A stretch of 10,538 bases of DNA, taken from the NCBI GenBank assembly GCA_023159155.1, contig JAJNNX010000122.1, positions 1 through 10,538 on the forward strand, in the 5' to 3' direction. Origin of the DNA: Ustulina deusta (lineage: Eukaryota; Ascomycota; Sordariomycetes; Xylariales; Xylariaceae). The first letter of the stretch is position 1. Every line of letters begins with the position of its first letter. The notes beneath the pieces were generated by a model. That model ran no database searches. It was not told the origin of the DNA and was given only the letters and a program-made list of their open reading frames with translations. The translations under genes were made by a program, and so were the position numbers. Positions 1-8,580 of this stretch are shown here, piece after piece.

Positions 1-440
1 AAACTTATTTTAATATAATTTAAAAACAACTTTTAATTTTTATATTATTTAAAAACTAATAGTTTATAAAAAACCTAACTTTAAATATTTTAAATTTATT
101 TTTAGTTTTTAAATAATTAAAATAATTTTAGCTATTAAATATAACTAGCTTATTATTTTTAAATAATTTAAAAAAAATTTTATAAAAAAAAAATCTTATA
201 TTAGATTTTTTTATAAATATTTTAAGCAAACTAATATTTAAAACAAAAAAAAAAAAGTTAGAACTTAAAAAAGCAAAATTTAAACTAAAGCTAAAATAAT
301 TTGAAATAAATAATATATTTAAAAATATATTAAAAAATATTAAAACTATTTAAGCTTATAATTTTATATTAGTTCTAATAGAACTTTTTTATTATATTTA
401 TTTTAATACTTTTAAAAAATAACTATTATAATAATAGTGT

Positions 441-481
441 TAACTATATATAAAACTACTACTAACTATATATAAAACTAT
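441..481. repeat. 22-bp tandem duplication, about 1.9 copies
   Basis: The segment TAACTATATATAAAACTA starts at 441 and again at 463, a period of 22 bp, the two copies being separated by CTAC. It lies in AT-rich sequence without coding signal. It may be a slippage product or part of a decayed LTR. The rest of 1-570 holds only AT-rich RIP-like sequence, including a small hairpin with arms ATTCTT (541-546) and AAGAAT (556-561). Confidence 0.6.
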
Positions 482-574
482 TTATATAATACTAGCAATT
501 AATTATTAGTCCAATTATATAAGCAGTATATATATATAGAATTCTTTTATTATATAAGAATCCTTTATATAAAA

Positions 575-672
575 GTTTTATTTTTGTATTGTTACGAACT
601 AATAATACAAAGGACTTATTAAAAAGACTAAGCGCGGGGCGTAAAAAAGGGCTTTTAATACATAACTAATAA
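575..672. other. Small RIP-escaped island with GC-rich cluster
   Basis: This stretch keeps features lost elsewhere: TTACGA at 592-597, AATACAAAGG at 604-613, the GC-rich run AGCGCGGGGCGT at 631-642, GGGC near 650 and CATAA at 661. It contains several CpG sites. It has no open reading frame and no RNA fold I recognise. It could be host DNA between repeats or a poorly RIPed LTR edge. Confidence 0.4.
583..611. repeat. Inverted repeat, 8-bp arms
   Basis: TTTGTATT (583-590) and AATACAAA (604-611) are perfect inverse complements around a 13-nt centre containing GTTACGAACTAAT. The arms keep CA, so they were not RIPed. The hairpin sits at the left side of the small escaped island. It is not followed by a T run that would suggest a terminator, and its function is unknown. 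Confidence 0.5.
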
Positions 673-710
673 AGGAAGTATTAAAAGCTTTAAGTTATAT
701 AATAAATTAG

Positions 711-829
711 TAGATTATTAGTAAACAAGTAAGTTTAAGTTATATAATAGATTATTAGATTATTAGTAAATAAATAAACTTAGATTACTAGTAAAAGTAT
801 AAGCCTAGATTATTAGTAAGCAAGTAAAC
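711..829. repeat. Degenerate repeat with a 25-bp unit, four copies
   Basis: Copies begin at 711, 756, 781 and 806, each close to TAGATTATTAGTAAACAAGT. The last three are spaced exactly 25 bp apart. The first is 45 bp from the second, and the extra 20 bp (TTAAGTTATATAATAGATTA type, 734-755) resembles the sequence just upstream at 690-710, so a larger unit was probably duplicated too. Copy differences are mostly C/T and A/G transitions, as RIP would give. A similar single copy is seen at 10186-10209. It could be a subterminal repeat of a transposon or a minisatellite. Confidence 0.65.
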
Positions 830-839
830 TAAAAAAAAT

Positions 840-3356
840 AAGGTTTAATTAGCAAAATTTAATGTTAAAAAAATAGCTATAAAGTTATAGATATATTTAT
901 TATATTTTATAATAGATAGGTTTTTTTTTTTTAATTTAAATATATAGATAAGTTTTTAGAACTATTTATTCAAAAGTTTATTTTTTAACAAGTACTAAAT
1001 AATATAAATATTAGATCTATTATAATATTGATTTTTTATTAAATAAACTTTATTATTATAATATTATAGTAAATTATTATATTAGTTTGTTTAATATAGT
1101 AGGGTTGTTATATTTTAAATAATTATTGTTTAGTTAATATGAAATAAACTTAATTAATTATATAATATAAGATAGCTTTTAAAGGTTTGATTTTAAAACA
1201 AATATAATAATTATTTGATTAATTATAAGTATATATTATTTAATTTAAAAAAAAATAACAAATAATTTAAAAACTAAGTAAATATAACTAATAAACTAAA
1301 AAAAATATAAACTTATATAACTAATAAAGTTTAATAAAAATTTAAAACAATTTAAAAAATTTATAATATAAGTTAAAATATATATTTAATATTATAACAA
1401 AGATTTTATAAATAAATAAAAAAAAGTCCTATATATAGTAGGATATTTTATTAAAAATATTTTAAAATAGGTTAAATTTATAATAAAAGATTATATAAAA
1501 TAAAAAGAAGCTAATTATAACAATAATATAAAAGTAGTGTTTAAAAATATTTTAAGGTTTAAAATAATATTCATAATTACATATAGGAATTTTTAAAAAA
1601 AATGCTAAGCTAAACAGAAATTTATAATAATATATTAAAAAAAAGTAGTATATAAATATATAGTTAAATATTAATATATTAATAATAGTGTTTTATAATA
1701 GATTAAAAAAGTTAGTTTAAAATAAGTTATATAAAAATAAAAAATTAAATAAATTTAAAGATTATATTATTTAAATTATTAAAATTAATAACTAATTTTA
1801 TAAATAATAGTAATAAAAAAATAACAAAATATATTTTATTTAGTAAATATTAAAAAGTAATAAATATAAAGATTTATATAAGATTTATAGAACTTAATAT
1901 AACTAATAAAAAATAAAAACTAAAGCAAAATTAAATATTATAATTATACTTAAAAAAAAGTATTATATTTAAGGTTATAATAAATTAGAAAAAGAATAAA
2001 AATATAAAAATATAAAATAAACTAAAGCAATAATAATAGTAATATTATAAATTAGCTTAATATAATTAAAAAAGTAGTAAAAAATAATAAATATATTTTA
2101 AATAAAATATATAAATAATACTTTTATATTTAGTAATTAATAAGTTTTATAAAATAATAATAATAATTATTATAAATAAAAAAATATTTAATATATTTAA
2201 GTTTATTAAAAATATATTTAAACTATTTATATATAAGAAATTTTTAATAAGTTATATAATAAAAATATATATAGTATAATAATATAGTAAAATTATTGGA
2301 AAGAGCTATTATAAAAATATTCATAAGTAATTAGATTAAGTGTTTTAATATATATTAATATAGAAATAATAAGATTTGGTTATTTTATTTTATTAATAAA
2401 AAATTAGAAAAAATAAAACAATACAAATATTTATATAGTATAAAAAGCGATTATAATATATATATAGTTTATAATAACTATAAAAGCAATAAATATTTAA
2501 ATATAGTATAATTATAAAGAACAAAAGTTAAAAAATATATTTATTATAAGGATAAATATAAATGTAATATTTATAACTAAGAAAATATAACTAGTATAAA
2601 ATTATTATTAATACATAATAGTTTAATAGAAATCTAAATTATGAAAGATTAGCTAAAAAGTAATAAATATTTAAAACAAATTAAAAACTATATTTATAAA
2701 AAATATAATTATTAATTAATAAATAAATAGTTAGATAATATAGTATTTAAATTAATTTAGAAAAGTATTACTAAATTAAAAAAAAAATTTAATAAAAAAA
2801 AAAACTTTATAGTATAGATTATTTTATATTAAAAATAATACTAAACTATTAAATATACAAGATTATAAATAAATTATAAAGAGTAAATAATATAATTTTA
2901 ATGAAAACTAGAACTAATATATTAAAAGATTTAAAAGTAATAATAAAACTTATTATAAAAAATTATTATTATAATAGTACTATAAAAAAATAAAAAAGGC
3001 TTTTGATACTAAAAATAAATAAAAAGTATAGTATAGTTTTATAGATATATTATATAATTTATTAATATTATGTTTATATAATAAATAAAATTAAAAATAT
3101 ATAGTTTTTAAAACAAATCAAATAAATAGTATTAAATAAACTATATTTAAAAAGTATATTAAAAAATTAGTGTTAATATATTATAACTTTTAAAGAGTTG
3201 TTATATTTAAACAAAATTTATATTAGTTTTTAAAATATATATTAAAAAGTTTAATAATAATAAAATATATTAATAATATATATTAATATTATTACGATCA
3301 GTTAAGTAAAGCTTTTATAGCTAGTTTATTAATACTATAGATAAAAACTCTAAACT
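840..3356 (+). mobile_element. Unidentified RIP-degraded element, plus-strand reading
   Basis: This block is A-rich on the plus strand. Frame 1 (codon starts congruent to 1 mod 3) stays interpretable from about 1800 to 2820: the stops are TAA or TAG and can be explained as former Gln or Trp codons. Readable pieces include NIVKLLERAIIKIFISN at 2281-2331, KIWLFYFINK at 2371-2400 and ENITSIKLLLIHNSLIEI at 2581-2634. Near 2850-2890 the best frame moves to frame 2 and runs to 3356, for example YYYDQLSKAFIASLLIL ahead of a TAA just before the poly-A run. I do not recognise the family. Chance openness in AT-rich DNA is possible, but the length and the use of a single strand favour a decayed transposon protein. 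The poly-A run after it would suit a non-LTR retrotransposon tail, though no clear reverse transcriptase was found. Confidence 0.4.

Positions 3357-3384
<28 letters not shown>
3357..3384. repeat. Run of 28 A, flanked by 7-bp inverted repeats
   Basis: An uninterrupted run of 28 A, the longest homopolymer in the window. It is bracketed by AAACTCT (3345-3351) and AGAGTTT (3387-3393), which are perfect inverse complements. It marks the change from heavily RIPed A-rich sequence on the left to near-normal sequence on the right. It could be the poly-A tail of a plus-strand LINE-like element or a slippage product. The inverted rather than direct flanks are not what target-site duplication predicts. 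Confidence 0.75.
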
Positions 3385-3387
<3 letters not shown>

Positions 3388-3411
3388 GAGTTTATAAAAA
3401 AGGTAGATATA

Positions 3412-3437
3412 AACTTTGTATATATAGCTGCAAAGTT
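3412..3437. repeat. Short hairpin, 7-bp arms
   Basis: AACTTTG (3412-3418) and CAAAGTT (3431-3437) are perfect inverse complements around a 12-nt loop. A third AACTTTGCA occurs about 60 bp further on, near 3500. It lies at the left edge of the escaped island. No function is evident. Confidence 0.45.
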
Positions 3438-3662
3438 ATAGGTTAGTATTACGCGTTGGGCAATTATAGAAGGCAAGGCTTTATTCTGAAAGCGAACTTT
3501 GCATTAGAATCTAAGTATGAAGAAAAAGGAAGGCTAATTTTATAAGGGTGCGTTGCAGGTTTTTTATGGGTGGATTGGTAGGAGGTGTGGGCAGCTGTTA
3601 GGTAATTGCCAGGTGCCGGCCAGGTGTAAGTCATGTGACCTAGGAATTGAAGATTGCGGTTT

Positions 3663-3688
3663 GTGTGGCTTGTGGGTTGCAGCCACGC
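3663..3688. repeat. GC-rich hairpin, 8-bp stem
   Basis: GTGTGGCT (3663-3670) pairs with AGCCACGC (3681-3688) with one G-T wobble and a 10-nt loop. It is the strongest small fold seen in the island. There is no T run after it and no adjacent gene, so a terminator or structured RNA role is not supported. Confidence 0.45.
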
Positions 3689-4639
3689 TGCCGGCCACTA
3701 GCCACTATACTATAACTATTAGTCCATACATAGATTTCTTATTTTATTGCTATATAAGTCTAAAGTTTTTATAAGTTTTGCTTAAACTATACTAATTATT
3801 ATATTACTTTTTTTTAAAACCAAAAGTTTAAATATAGTTTTAATTTAAAGTTATTAATAATATTAAATTTATATAGTTTTTTTATATTATATTGCTTTAT
3901 TATTATTTTTATAATTTTATAAAAAGTCCAAAAACTTTTTTATAAGTTTTATAAAATTAATTAAGCTTAATTAATATATTTTTAAAATTTTAAACTATAT
4001 ATTTAGTATTATTAAAGTTATAACTTTTTTAAGCAACCTAATATTATAATTTTTTATTTTTTATATATATTTTTAATTGTTTAATTTGTTTAATTTTAAA
4101 TTTTGCTTTATTATTAATATTTTTAATTAAAAGTAATAATTAAATTTATTAAAATAGAAAAATTTTGCTTATTTTTTATAATCGGTTAATATAAAATAAA
4201 TTTTTTATTTTATAAAAATTAAATAAATTAAAAATATAGCTAAAACTTTATTTTTTTTAAATTTTAAAAAGTCTAATTAACTAAAAGTTTAATCTAATAG
4301 TTAGTACTTATATTGCAAAGTTTTTTTTTTAAAAAAACTTTATTTTTTATTTTAAAATTTACTATGTATTTTTTTTTATAGCTTATAGCTTATATTATTT
4401 TTATACAAAAGTTATTATATTATATACTATTTTTTAAATATTCTAAGTTTAATAAACTAGTTTAAATGTTTATTGTTTAATATTAATATTTATAATAGTT
4501 TTATTAATATTTACTATTAAAAAGTTTTATGTTTTAATTTTTATTATTATTTTTAATAGTAATATATTAATTAATAAATATTTTAATTATTTTAGTATTT
4601 ATTAATATAAAAACAAAGTTATTAGTTTAATTTTTAATT

Positions 4640-4920
4640 AGTTAATTTTATTATTTTTTAAGTTTAAAAGTAATAAGTACTACTAAAGCAGTACTTAATA
4701 CTTATAAAACTATTAATTATTATTATAAATTTAAAAATAAATAGTTTTATATTATTTAATATTTATATATCTAATATACTAAAAAATCTATATAAATTTT
4801 TATAATATTATATAGCTAGTAATTTTATAATATTTATTTTTTTGCTAAGTAAAGTTATAATTAATTAACTAAACTTATTTATAAACACCTATATATAATT
4901 ATAACCCTATTAGTTAAATA
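4640..4920 (-). pseudogene. pol: Gypsy integrase catalytic core relic
   Basis: One minus-strand frame carries the core. VFINKFS (4888-4868) fits VVDRFSKM with the first catalytic Asp now Asn (4879-4877). YRFFSILDI (about 4792-4766) fits YRFHGIP. NNIKT (4756-4742) fits SDRGT with the second Asp also Asn. IKYCFSSTYYF*T (4699-4661) fits the highly conserved IKH-x-x-STAYHPQTDGQTE, with His to Tyr, Pro to Phe and Gln to stop, all RIP-type changes. Spacing to the RNase H end matches a Gypsy pol. The zinc-binding N-terminal part between 5340 and 4920 was not resolved, and the frame changes somewhere in that interval. The C-terminal part below 4640 was not resolved either. Confidence 0.82.
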
Positions 4921-5340
4921 ATATATTTTTATTATTTATTACTATATATTATTATACTATAGCTAATATAAACAATAAGTAAAAAAAATTAGAAGTTTTA
5001 TTTTATAATATTTTACTTTTTTTATAGTTATAATAATTATATTTTAAATAAAACTAGTAATATTTTTATTTTAATGCTTTAATTATTTTATATTAATTTT
5101 AATATATAATAATTAAAAATATATAAACTTTTTAAATTAAAATTATATAAAAAATTTTTTTTTTATTTAAAATAACCTTAAGTATATATAGCTTTTTATT
5201 TTTATTTTTTAGATTTTATAGCTAGTTTTTTTATTTAATTAGATTTACTAGGTTAGCTCTTTAAAAAATATTAAATAATAAATCTATCATTAATATAAAA
5301 TCTAATATTTTATTAAGCAGAACTAATATTATTATTTTTT

Positions 5341-5970
5341 TTAATTTTTTTAGCTTTAATTATAAAAAGTTTAGCTATTTTTTTATTTTAATTAGTATTA
5401 AAAAATAATATTAAAATTTAATAAAAAATCAGCTTAGTATATTTATTATATTAATAAAATTTATTTATTTAAAAAATATAATAAAACTTAATAATTAATT
5501 ACTACAAAAAATTTAGTTTTAAGGAGCTCTAAGTAATAATATTCTAAAATTTATATTACTACTAAAAATTTATAGTTTTAAATTAGGTAAGCTTATTTAA
5601 TTAATATTATTATTTTAAAAAAATATTTTATAAGGTTTTAGGTTATATTTTCTTATTACTACTAAATAACTTTTTTTATTATATTATATAAAATATTTAT
5701 TTTTATTTATATTAGTTAGCTAGGCCTAAAAAAAACTAAAATAAATATTTTATATATTAGTAGTTTTATATATTTAATAACTTATTTTTATTTTAATCCT
5801 ATTATAAATAGGTTATTTTTTTTAAATAATTAATTTAAAAAAGCAGTAATTTTACTAGTATAGTAAATAAATATATCAATATAATTATAAAGTTTAAAAA
5901 ATAATTAAATTAATTTAATATTTTTAAAATTATTAAAGTTCTAATTTAAAATTGCTTAGACTTTTATAAA
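5341..5970 (-). pseudogene. pol: Gypsy pol connection and RNase H relic
   Basis: One minus-strand frame runs through this segment. KV*AIL (5964-5947) fits the KV-x-AI start of the connection. LFFKLYNY (5904-5881) fits FLGF-x-NYYR, and SKITAFLN (5856-5833) fits SKI-x-PLT. Then come KYFFKIIILIK*AYLI (5628-5581; family pattern YFS-x-x-x-x-x-AEQ-x-YEI), KFLVVI*ILE (family ELLAIVRALE), KFFVVINY*VLLYF (family F-x-V-x-TDH-x-x-L-x-YF) and, at the end, FNIIF*Y*L (family F-x-I-x-Y-x-PG). The stop before AY lies exactly where the family has Gln, which explains it as CAA to TAA. The catalytic DH of this part reads NY. RNase H would have removed the RNA template during cDNA synthesis. No frameshift is needed across 630 bp. 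Confidence 0.88.
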
Positions 5971-6125
5971 ATTAATTTTTATTTTTATTTTAGTTTTTAT
6001 AACTATTTTTAAATAATTAATAATAAATATATTAAAACAAAACTTTTAATATTTTTTTAATATTTAGTTTAATATAAATAATAGATTATTTTTTTATAAT
6101 AAGTTTAATACTATTTTTTAGTGTT

Positions 6126-6600
6126 AAAATAAATTAAAATATTATTTATATAAATATTTACAAATTTGTTTAAAAGTTTTTAAATTTATATATTAATAAA
6201 AACTTGTTACTAAGCAGATCTTATTTTTAAACTAAATAATAAAACTTTTTATTAAAATATTTTTTTATAAAATTAAAAAAAAAATTTAATATAATTTTAT
6301 AATTAATAATAATTAATAAAAAGTTTTAATAATATTTAGTTTTACAAAACAAATAATATTATAATAATTAAATATAATATTATTAATATTTAAAACTAAT
6401 ATAATTTAGTTTTTTAAATATATATTTAATTAATTTAAATTTAAATATAAATAAAACAAAAGTAATATTTAAGTTTATATTTTATTTAATAAAATCTATA
6501 ACTAATAGTTTATTTATAAACTCTTTTTTAAATAAAATAAACTATATAAATATTTAGTATTAATAAAATCTAAAAGTATGTTTTTTATTATTAAGTTCTA
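6126..6600 (-). pseudogene. pol: Gypsy reverse transcriptase relic
   Basis: On the minus strand the fingers-palm part can be followed. LN*LNIYLKN (about 6444-6409) fits the family's LN-x-[IL]-T-x-KN stretch and is followed by the YPLPLI-like region. KLNIIKTFY (6342-6316) fits motif A, KLDII-x-AF, with the catalytic Asp now Asn (GAT to AAT). SLKIRSA (about 6230-6210) fits the GL-x-x-APA region. YINNILIYF (6152-6126) is the YIDDILIYS active-site box with both Asp turned to Asn, the change RIP gives. The frame shifts by one base between motif A and the GL-x-x-APA region and shifts back just after the YIDD box. Stops are TAA/TAG at positions compatible with Gln or Trp. The enzyme would have copied the element's RNA into cDNA; this copy is dead. 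Confidence 0.85.
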
Positions 6601-6635
6601 ATACTATATTAAATTTTAATTATAATAATAATAAA

Positions 6636-6890
6636 ATAGAGCAGGGCTCCTAATCGGCGTATTATACACTCAAACCAACTAAACCTACCTAATTTTTTTA
6701 TATTGGACTATGTTTTTTGGTTCGCAGATCTTTATATGTATTAAATCAAAATCTAATTTGTAATTATAAATAAAAACAAATTTCTAACTTTTATTTAGTA
6801 TTTTGTAATAATTATCCGTTGTTTGCTATATAAAAAAAAAGTTCTTTATAGCTTTAAATAAAAACGTGCGCTTTTTATATTTTTTTTTTT
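6636..6890. other. Second RIP-escaped island
   Basis: CA, TG and CpG reappear here: GAGCAGGGCTCC near 6640, CGGCGT at 6655-6660, CTCAAACCAACT near 6670, GGTTCGCAG at 6719-6727, TCCGTTG near 6817 and CGTGCGC near 6865. Its left edge coincides with the loss of the Gypsy reverse transcriptase N-terminus. There is no open frame of note. It may be host sequence at the insertion or truncation point, or a later insertion. The part from 6740 to 6890 holds nothing I recognise. Confidence 0.5.
6642..6690 (-). other. tRNA-like 5' half (A-box-like), weak
   Basis: On the minus strand, GGTTTAGTTGGTTTGAGTG resembles a tRNA D arm and internal A box. GTTT and GAGT can pair around AGTTGGTTT, with two wobbles. 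The following sequence makes a small hairpin, GTGTA-TAA-TACGC, but no proper seven-base anticodon loop, and there is no T-arm or B box GGTTCGA downstream. It is therefore not a functional tRNA. It could be a tRNA fragment, a SINE head or chance. Confidence 0.2.
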
Positions 6891-6899
6891 GTAATTTTT

Positions 6900-8000
6900 A
6901 AAGTTTTTAAAAATATATTCTATTTTATAACTAAAAACCTATTTTTTATATATATATATTAGCTTTACTATAAACTTCCTAAATTATCAAGTTTTTATTT
7001 TTAAACTATAATAATTAACCTAAATTATAATTAATTATTTAATTATTTTTTTTAGATCTTTATTGTTAAGTTTTTTTAGTTTTTATATCTATTTTTAATA
7101 ATTTAATTTTTTGTTTTTTTATATATTTAGTACTTTTTAAGCAGTTTTTTAATCTTTAGGTTCTTTAGTATTTGTTTAATTAACTATATATATTTATAAA
7201 TCATATTTTTTTTAGAACTTTTATTTAATAAAAAAGTTTAATATAAAACAACTTTTTATATTATTATATATTTTATTTTTTTAAAATATAAAAAAAATCT
7301 ATTAATAAGCAAATTTTTTATAAATTATAACTTAAGTTTTTTTGCTATTAAAAAAAATTAATATTGCTTATTAAAATTAAATATATTAAAATATTTATAT
7401 TTTTAATTAAATTTTTTAAACTTAAATATAACTATTAAAGTATTTTTTAATTAATTTTATATTAACTTTTTAAGTAATCTAGTAATTATTGTTTTTTTAT
7501 AAGTAAACTAAAAAACAAAAATATTTATTATAAAAAAATCTAACTTAATTTAAAAAAAAAATCTATAAAATATATTTTATATATTTATATTATTACTTAT
7601 TAATTAATTAGCTTTATAAAATAAAATAATTATTAATTATTTTCTTATTTTAAATAATATTAATTAAAAAAAAGGCTTTGTTTTAGTAACTATAATCTTA
7701 ATATATAATTTTATTTTTTTAATAATATTTAGGCAATTTTTTATAACTTTAATACTTACTATTAAATTATTAAATATTAACTTTTAGCTACTAGGTTATA
7801 AATTTTTAAAAAAAATATTTAAATATTTAAAAAGTAATACTATATAAATAATATATGCTAGATTATAGCTTTACTAATTATTTTAAGTATATATAAAAAA
7901 GCTATATATATAAAATAAAAAAAATATATTAAAAAGTAGTTTTTAAATTTATTAACTAATAATATTTTTAAAAGCTTATATTTAGTAATTATAAATAAAT
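6900..8000 (-). mobile_element. T-rich RIPed block, probable minus-strand relic
   Basis: Composition matches the Gypsy block (T-rich on plus). Minus-strand frames show stretches with only Gln/Trp-type stops, such as LYLSLKNLIKNINILIYLI near 7430-7375 and NTKEPKD near 7160. A gag-like or other retrotransposon protein is possible, but no zinc knuckle, protease or other diagnostic motif was found. It could be the 5' part of the Gypsy element beyond the 6636-6890 island, or a different copy. From 8000 to 8580 I see only AT-rich sequence without readable structure. Confidence 0.3.
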
Positions 8001-8580
8001 TATTAATATTTTTTATTTTACTTAATAACTAAATTAATAAAATAAATAGTTTATTTTTATTTATTAATAATTATAATAAAAAAATAATTTAATTAGTTAT
8101 TATTTGTTTTAAAAAACTTAAGCTTATTAAGTATTATTTATTTAATTTTAAAAATTAATACAATTATAATTATTTTTTTATTAAGTTTTATAAATTAAGC
8201 AATAAAATAATTAAATAGTTTAAATAATTGTTTATAAACTATTTTTATGTTTAGTCTATAGAGCTAAATAATAAGTTATACTTTAATATTTATAGCATTA
8301 GCCCAAATATATTATTTTTGTTTAATTATTATATTAATAATTTAAATACTAAAGCTATTAATTATTTAAATATTTTTAGAAATAAAAAAAAAATTAGTTA
8401 TTTTTTAAAAAATTTATTATTTATGTATTAATAATTATTATAAAAAAGCATATTAATAAAAATCCTAATTTTATTAGCCGCTAAGTACTATAATAATAAT
8501 AAAATATTTTTATATTTTAGGTTATACTAACTATATATTTTTATAATTAAATTTTATAAATTAGAAATTAATAAATAAAG

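Larger units (their letters stand above)
3385..3765. other. RIP-escaped, GC-richer island without a clear gene
   Basis: About 380 bp with roughly normal base use: over a dozen CA dinucleotides, many TG, and the GC-rich words GCCAGGTG (3608-3615 and again 3619-3626) and TGCCGGCCA (3614-3622 and 3689-3697). The only open frame, 3553-3774, starts at TTG with no ATG, is rich in Cys and Gly, runs into AT-rich sequence and matches nothing I know, so I do not call a gene. The island is most simply single-copy host DNA caught between two RIPed repeats, or a later insertion. Flanking relics on both sides point towards it with their 3' ends. Confidence 0.6.
3780..6636 (-). mobile_element. Ty3/Gypsy LTR retrotransposon relic, RIP-inactivated
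   Basis: The block is T-rich on the plus strand, and its minus strand reads as Gypsy pol in canonical order: reverse transcriptase, connection, RNase H, integrase. The order RT-RNase H-integrase separates Ty3/Gypsy from Ty1/Copia. The element appears cut on its 5' side at about 6636, where the reverse transcriptase N-terminus should begin, so gag and protease are missing or lie further right. From about 4640 down to 3780 the sequence should hold the end of integrase and the 3' LTR, but I could not define domains, a polypurine tract or LTR ends. Boundaries are set by the change in base composition and are approximate. Confidence 0.85.

Noticed and set aside
711..829. CRISPR-like array
   Set aside because: Units are adjacent with no unique spacers, copies are degenerate, and the context is a eukaryotic repeat region.
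2108..2131. YINNTFIF on the plus strand as a reverse transcriptase YADD/YVDD box
   Set aside because: The flanking residues in that frame do not match LINE, Copia or Gypsy RT neighbours, stops are dense, and a different frame is better across the same stretch. The tetrad is likely by chance in AT-rich DNA.
3553..3774. 73-codon open frame on the plus strand in the GC-richer island
   Set aside because: It begins at TTG with no ATG in frame, shows no recognisable domain, and its end runs into AT-rich sequence. It is open because the island has normal composition, not because of coding signal.
6642..6730. Complete tRNA gene, on either strand
   Set aside because: Only a D-arm-like part is seen. 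There is no valid anticodon arm, T arm or acceptor pairing, and GGTTCGCAG at 6719 is on the other strand and does not complete a tRNA.
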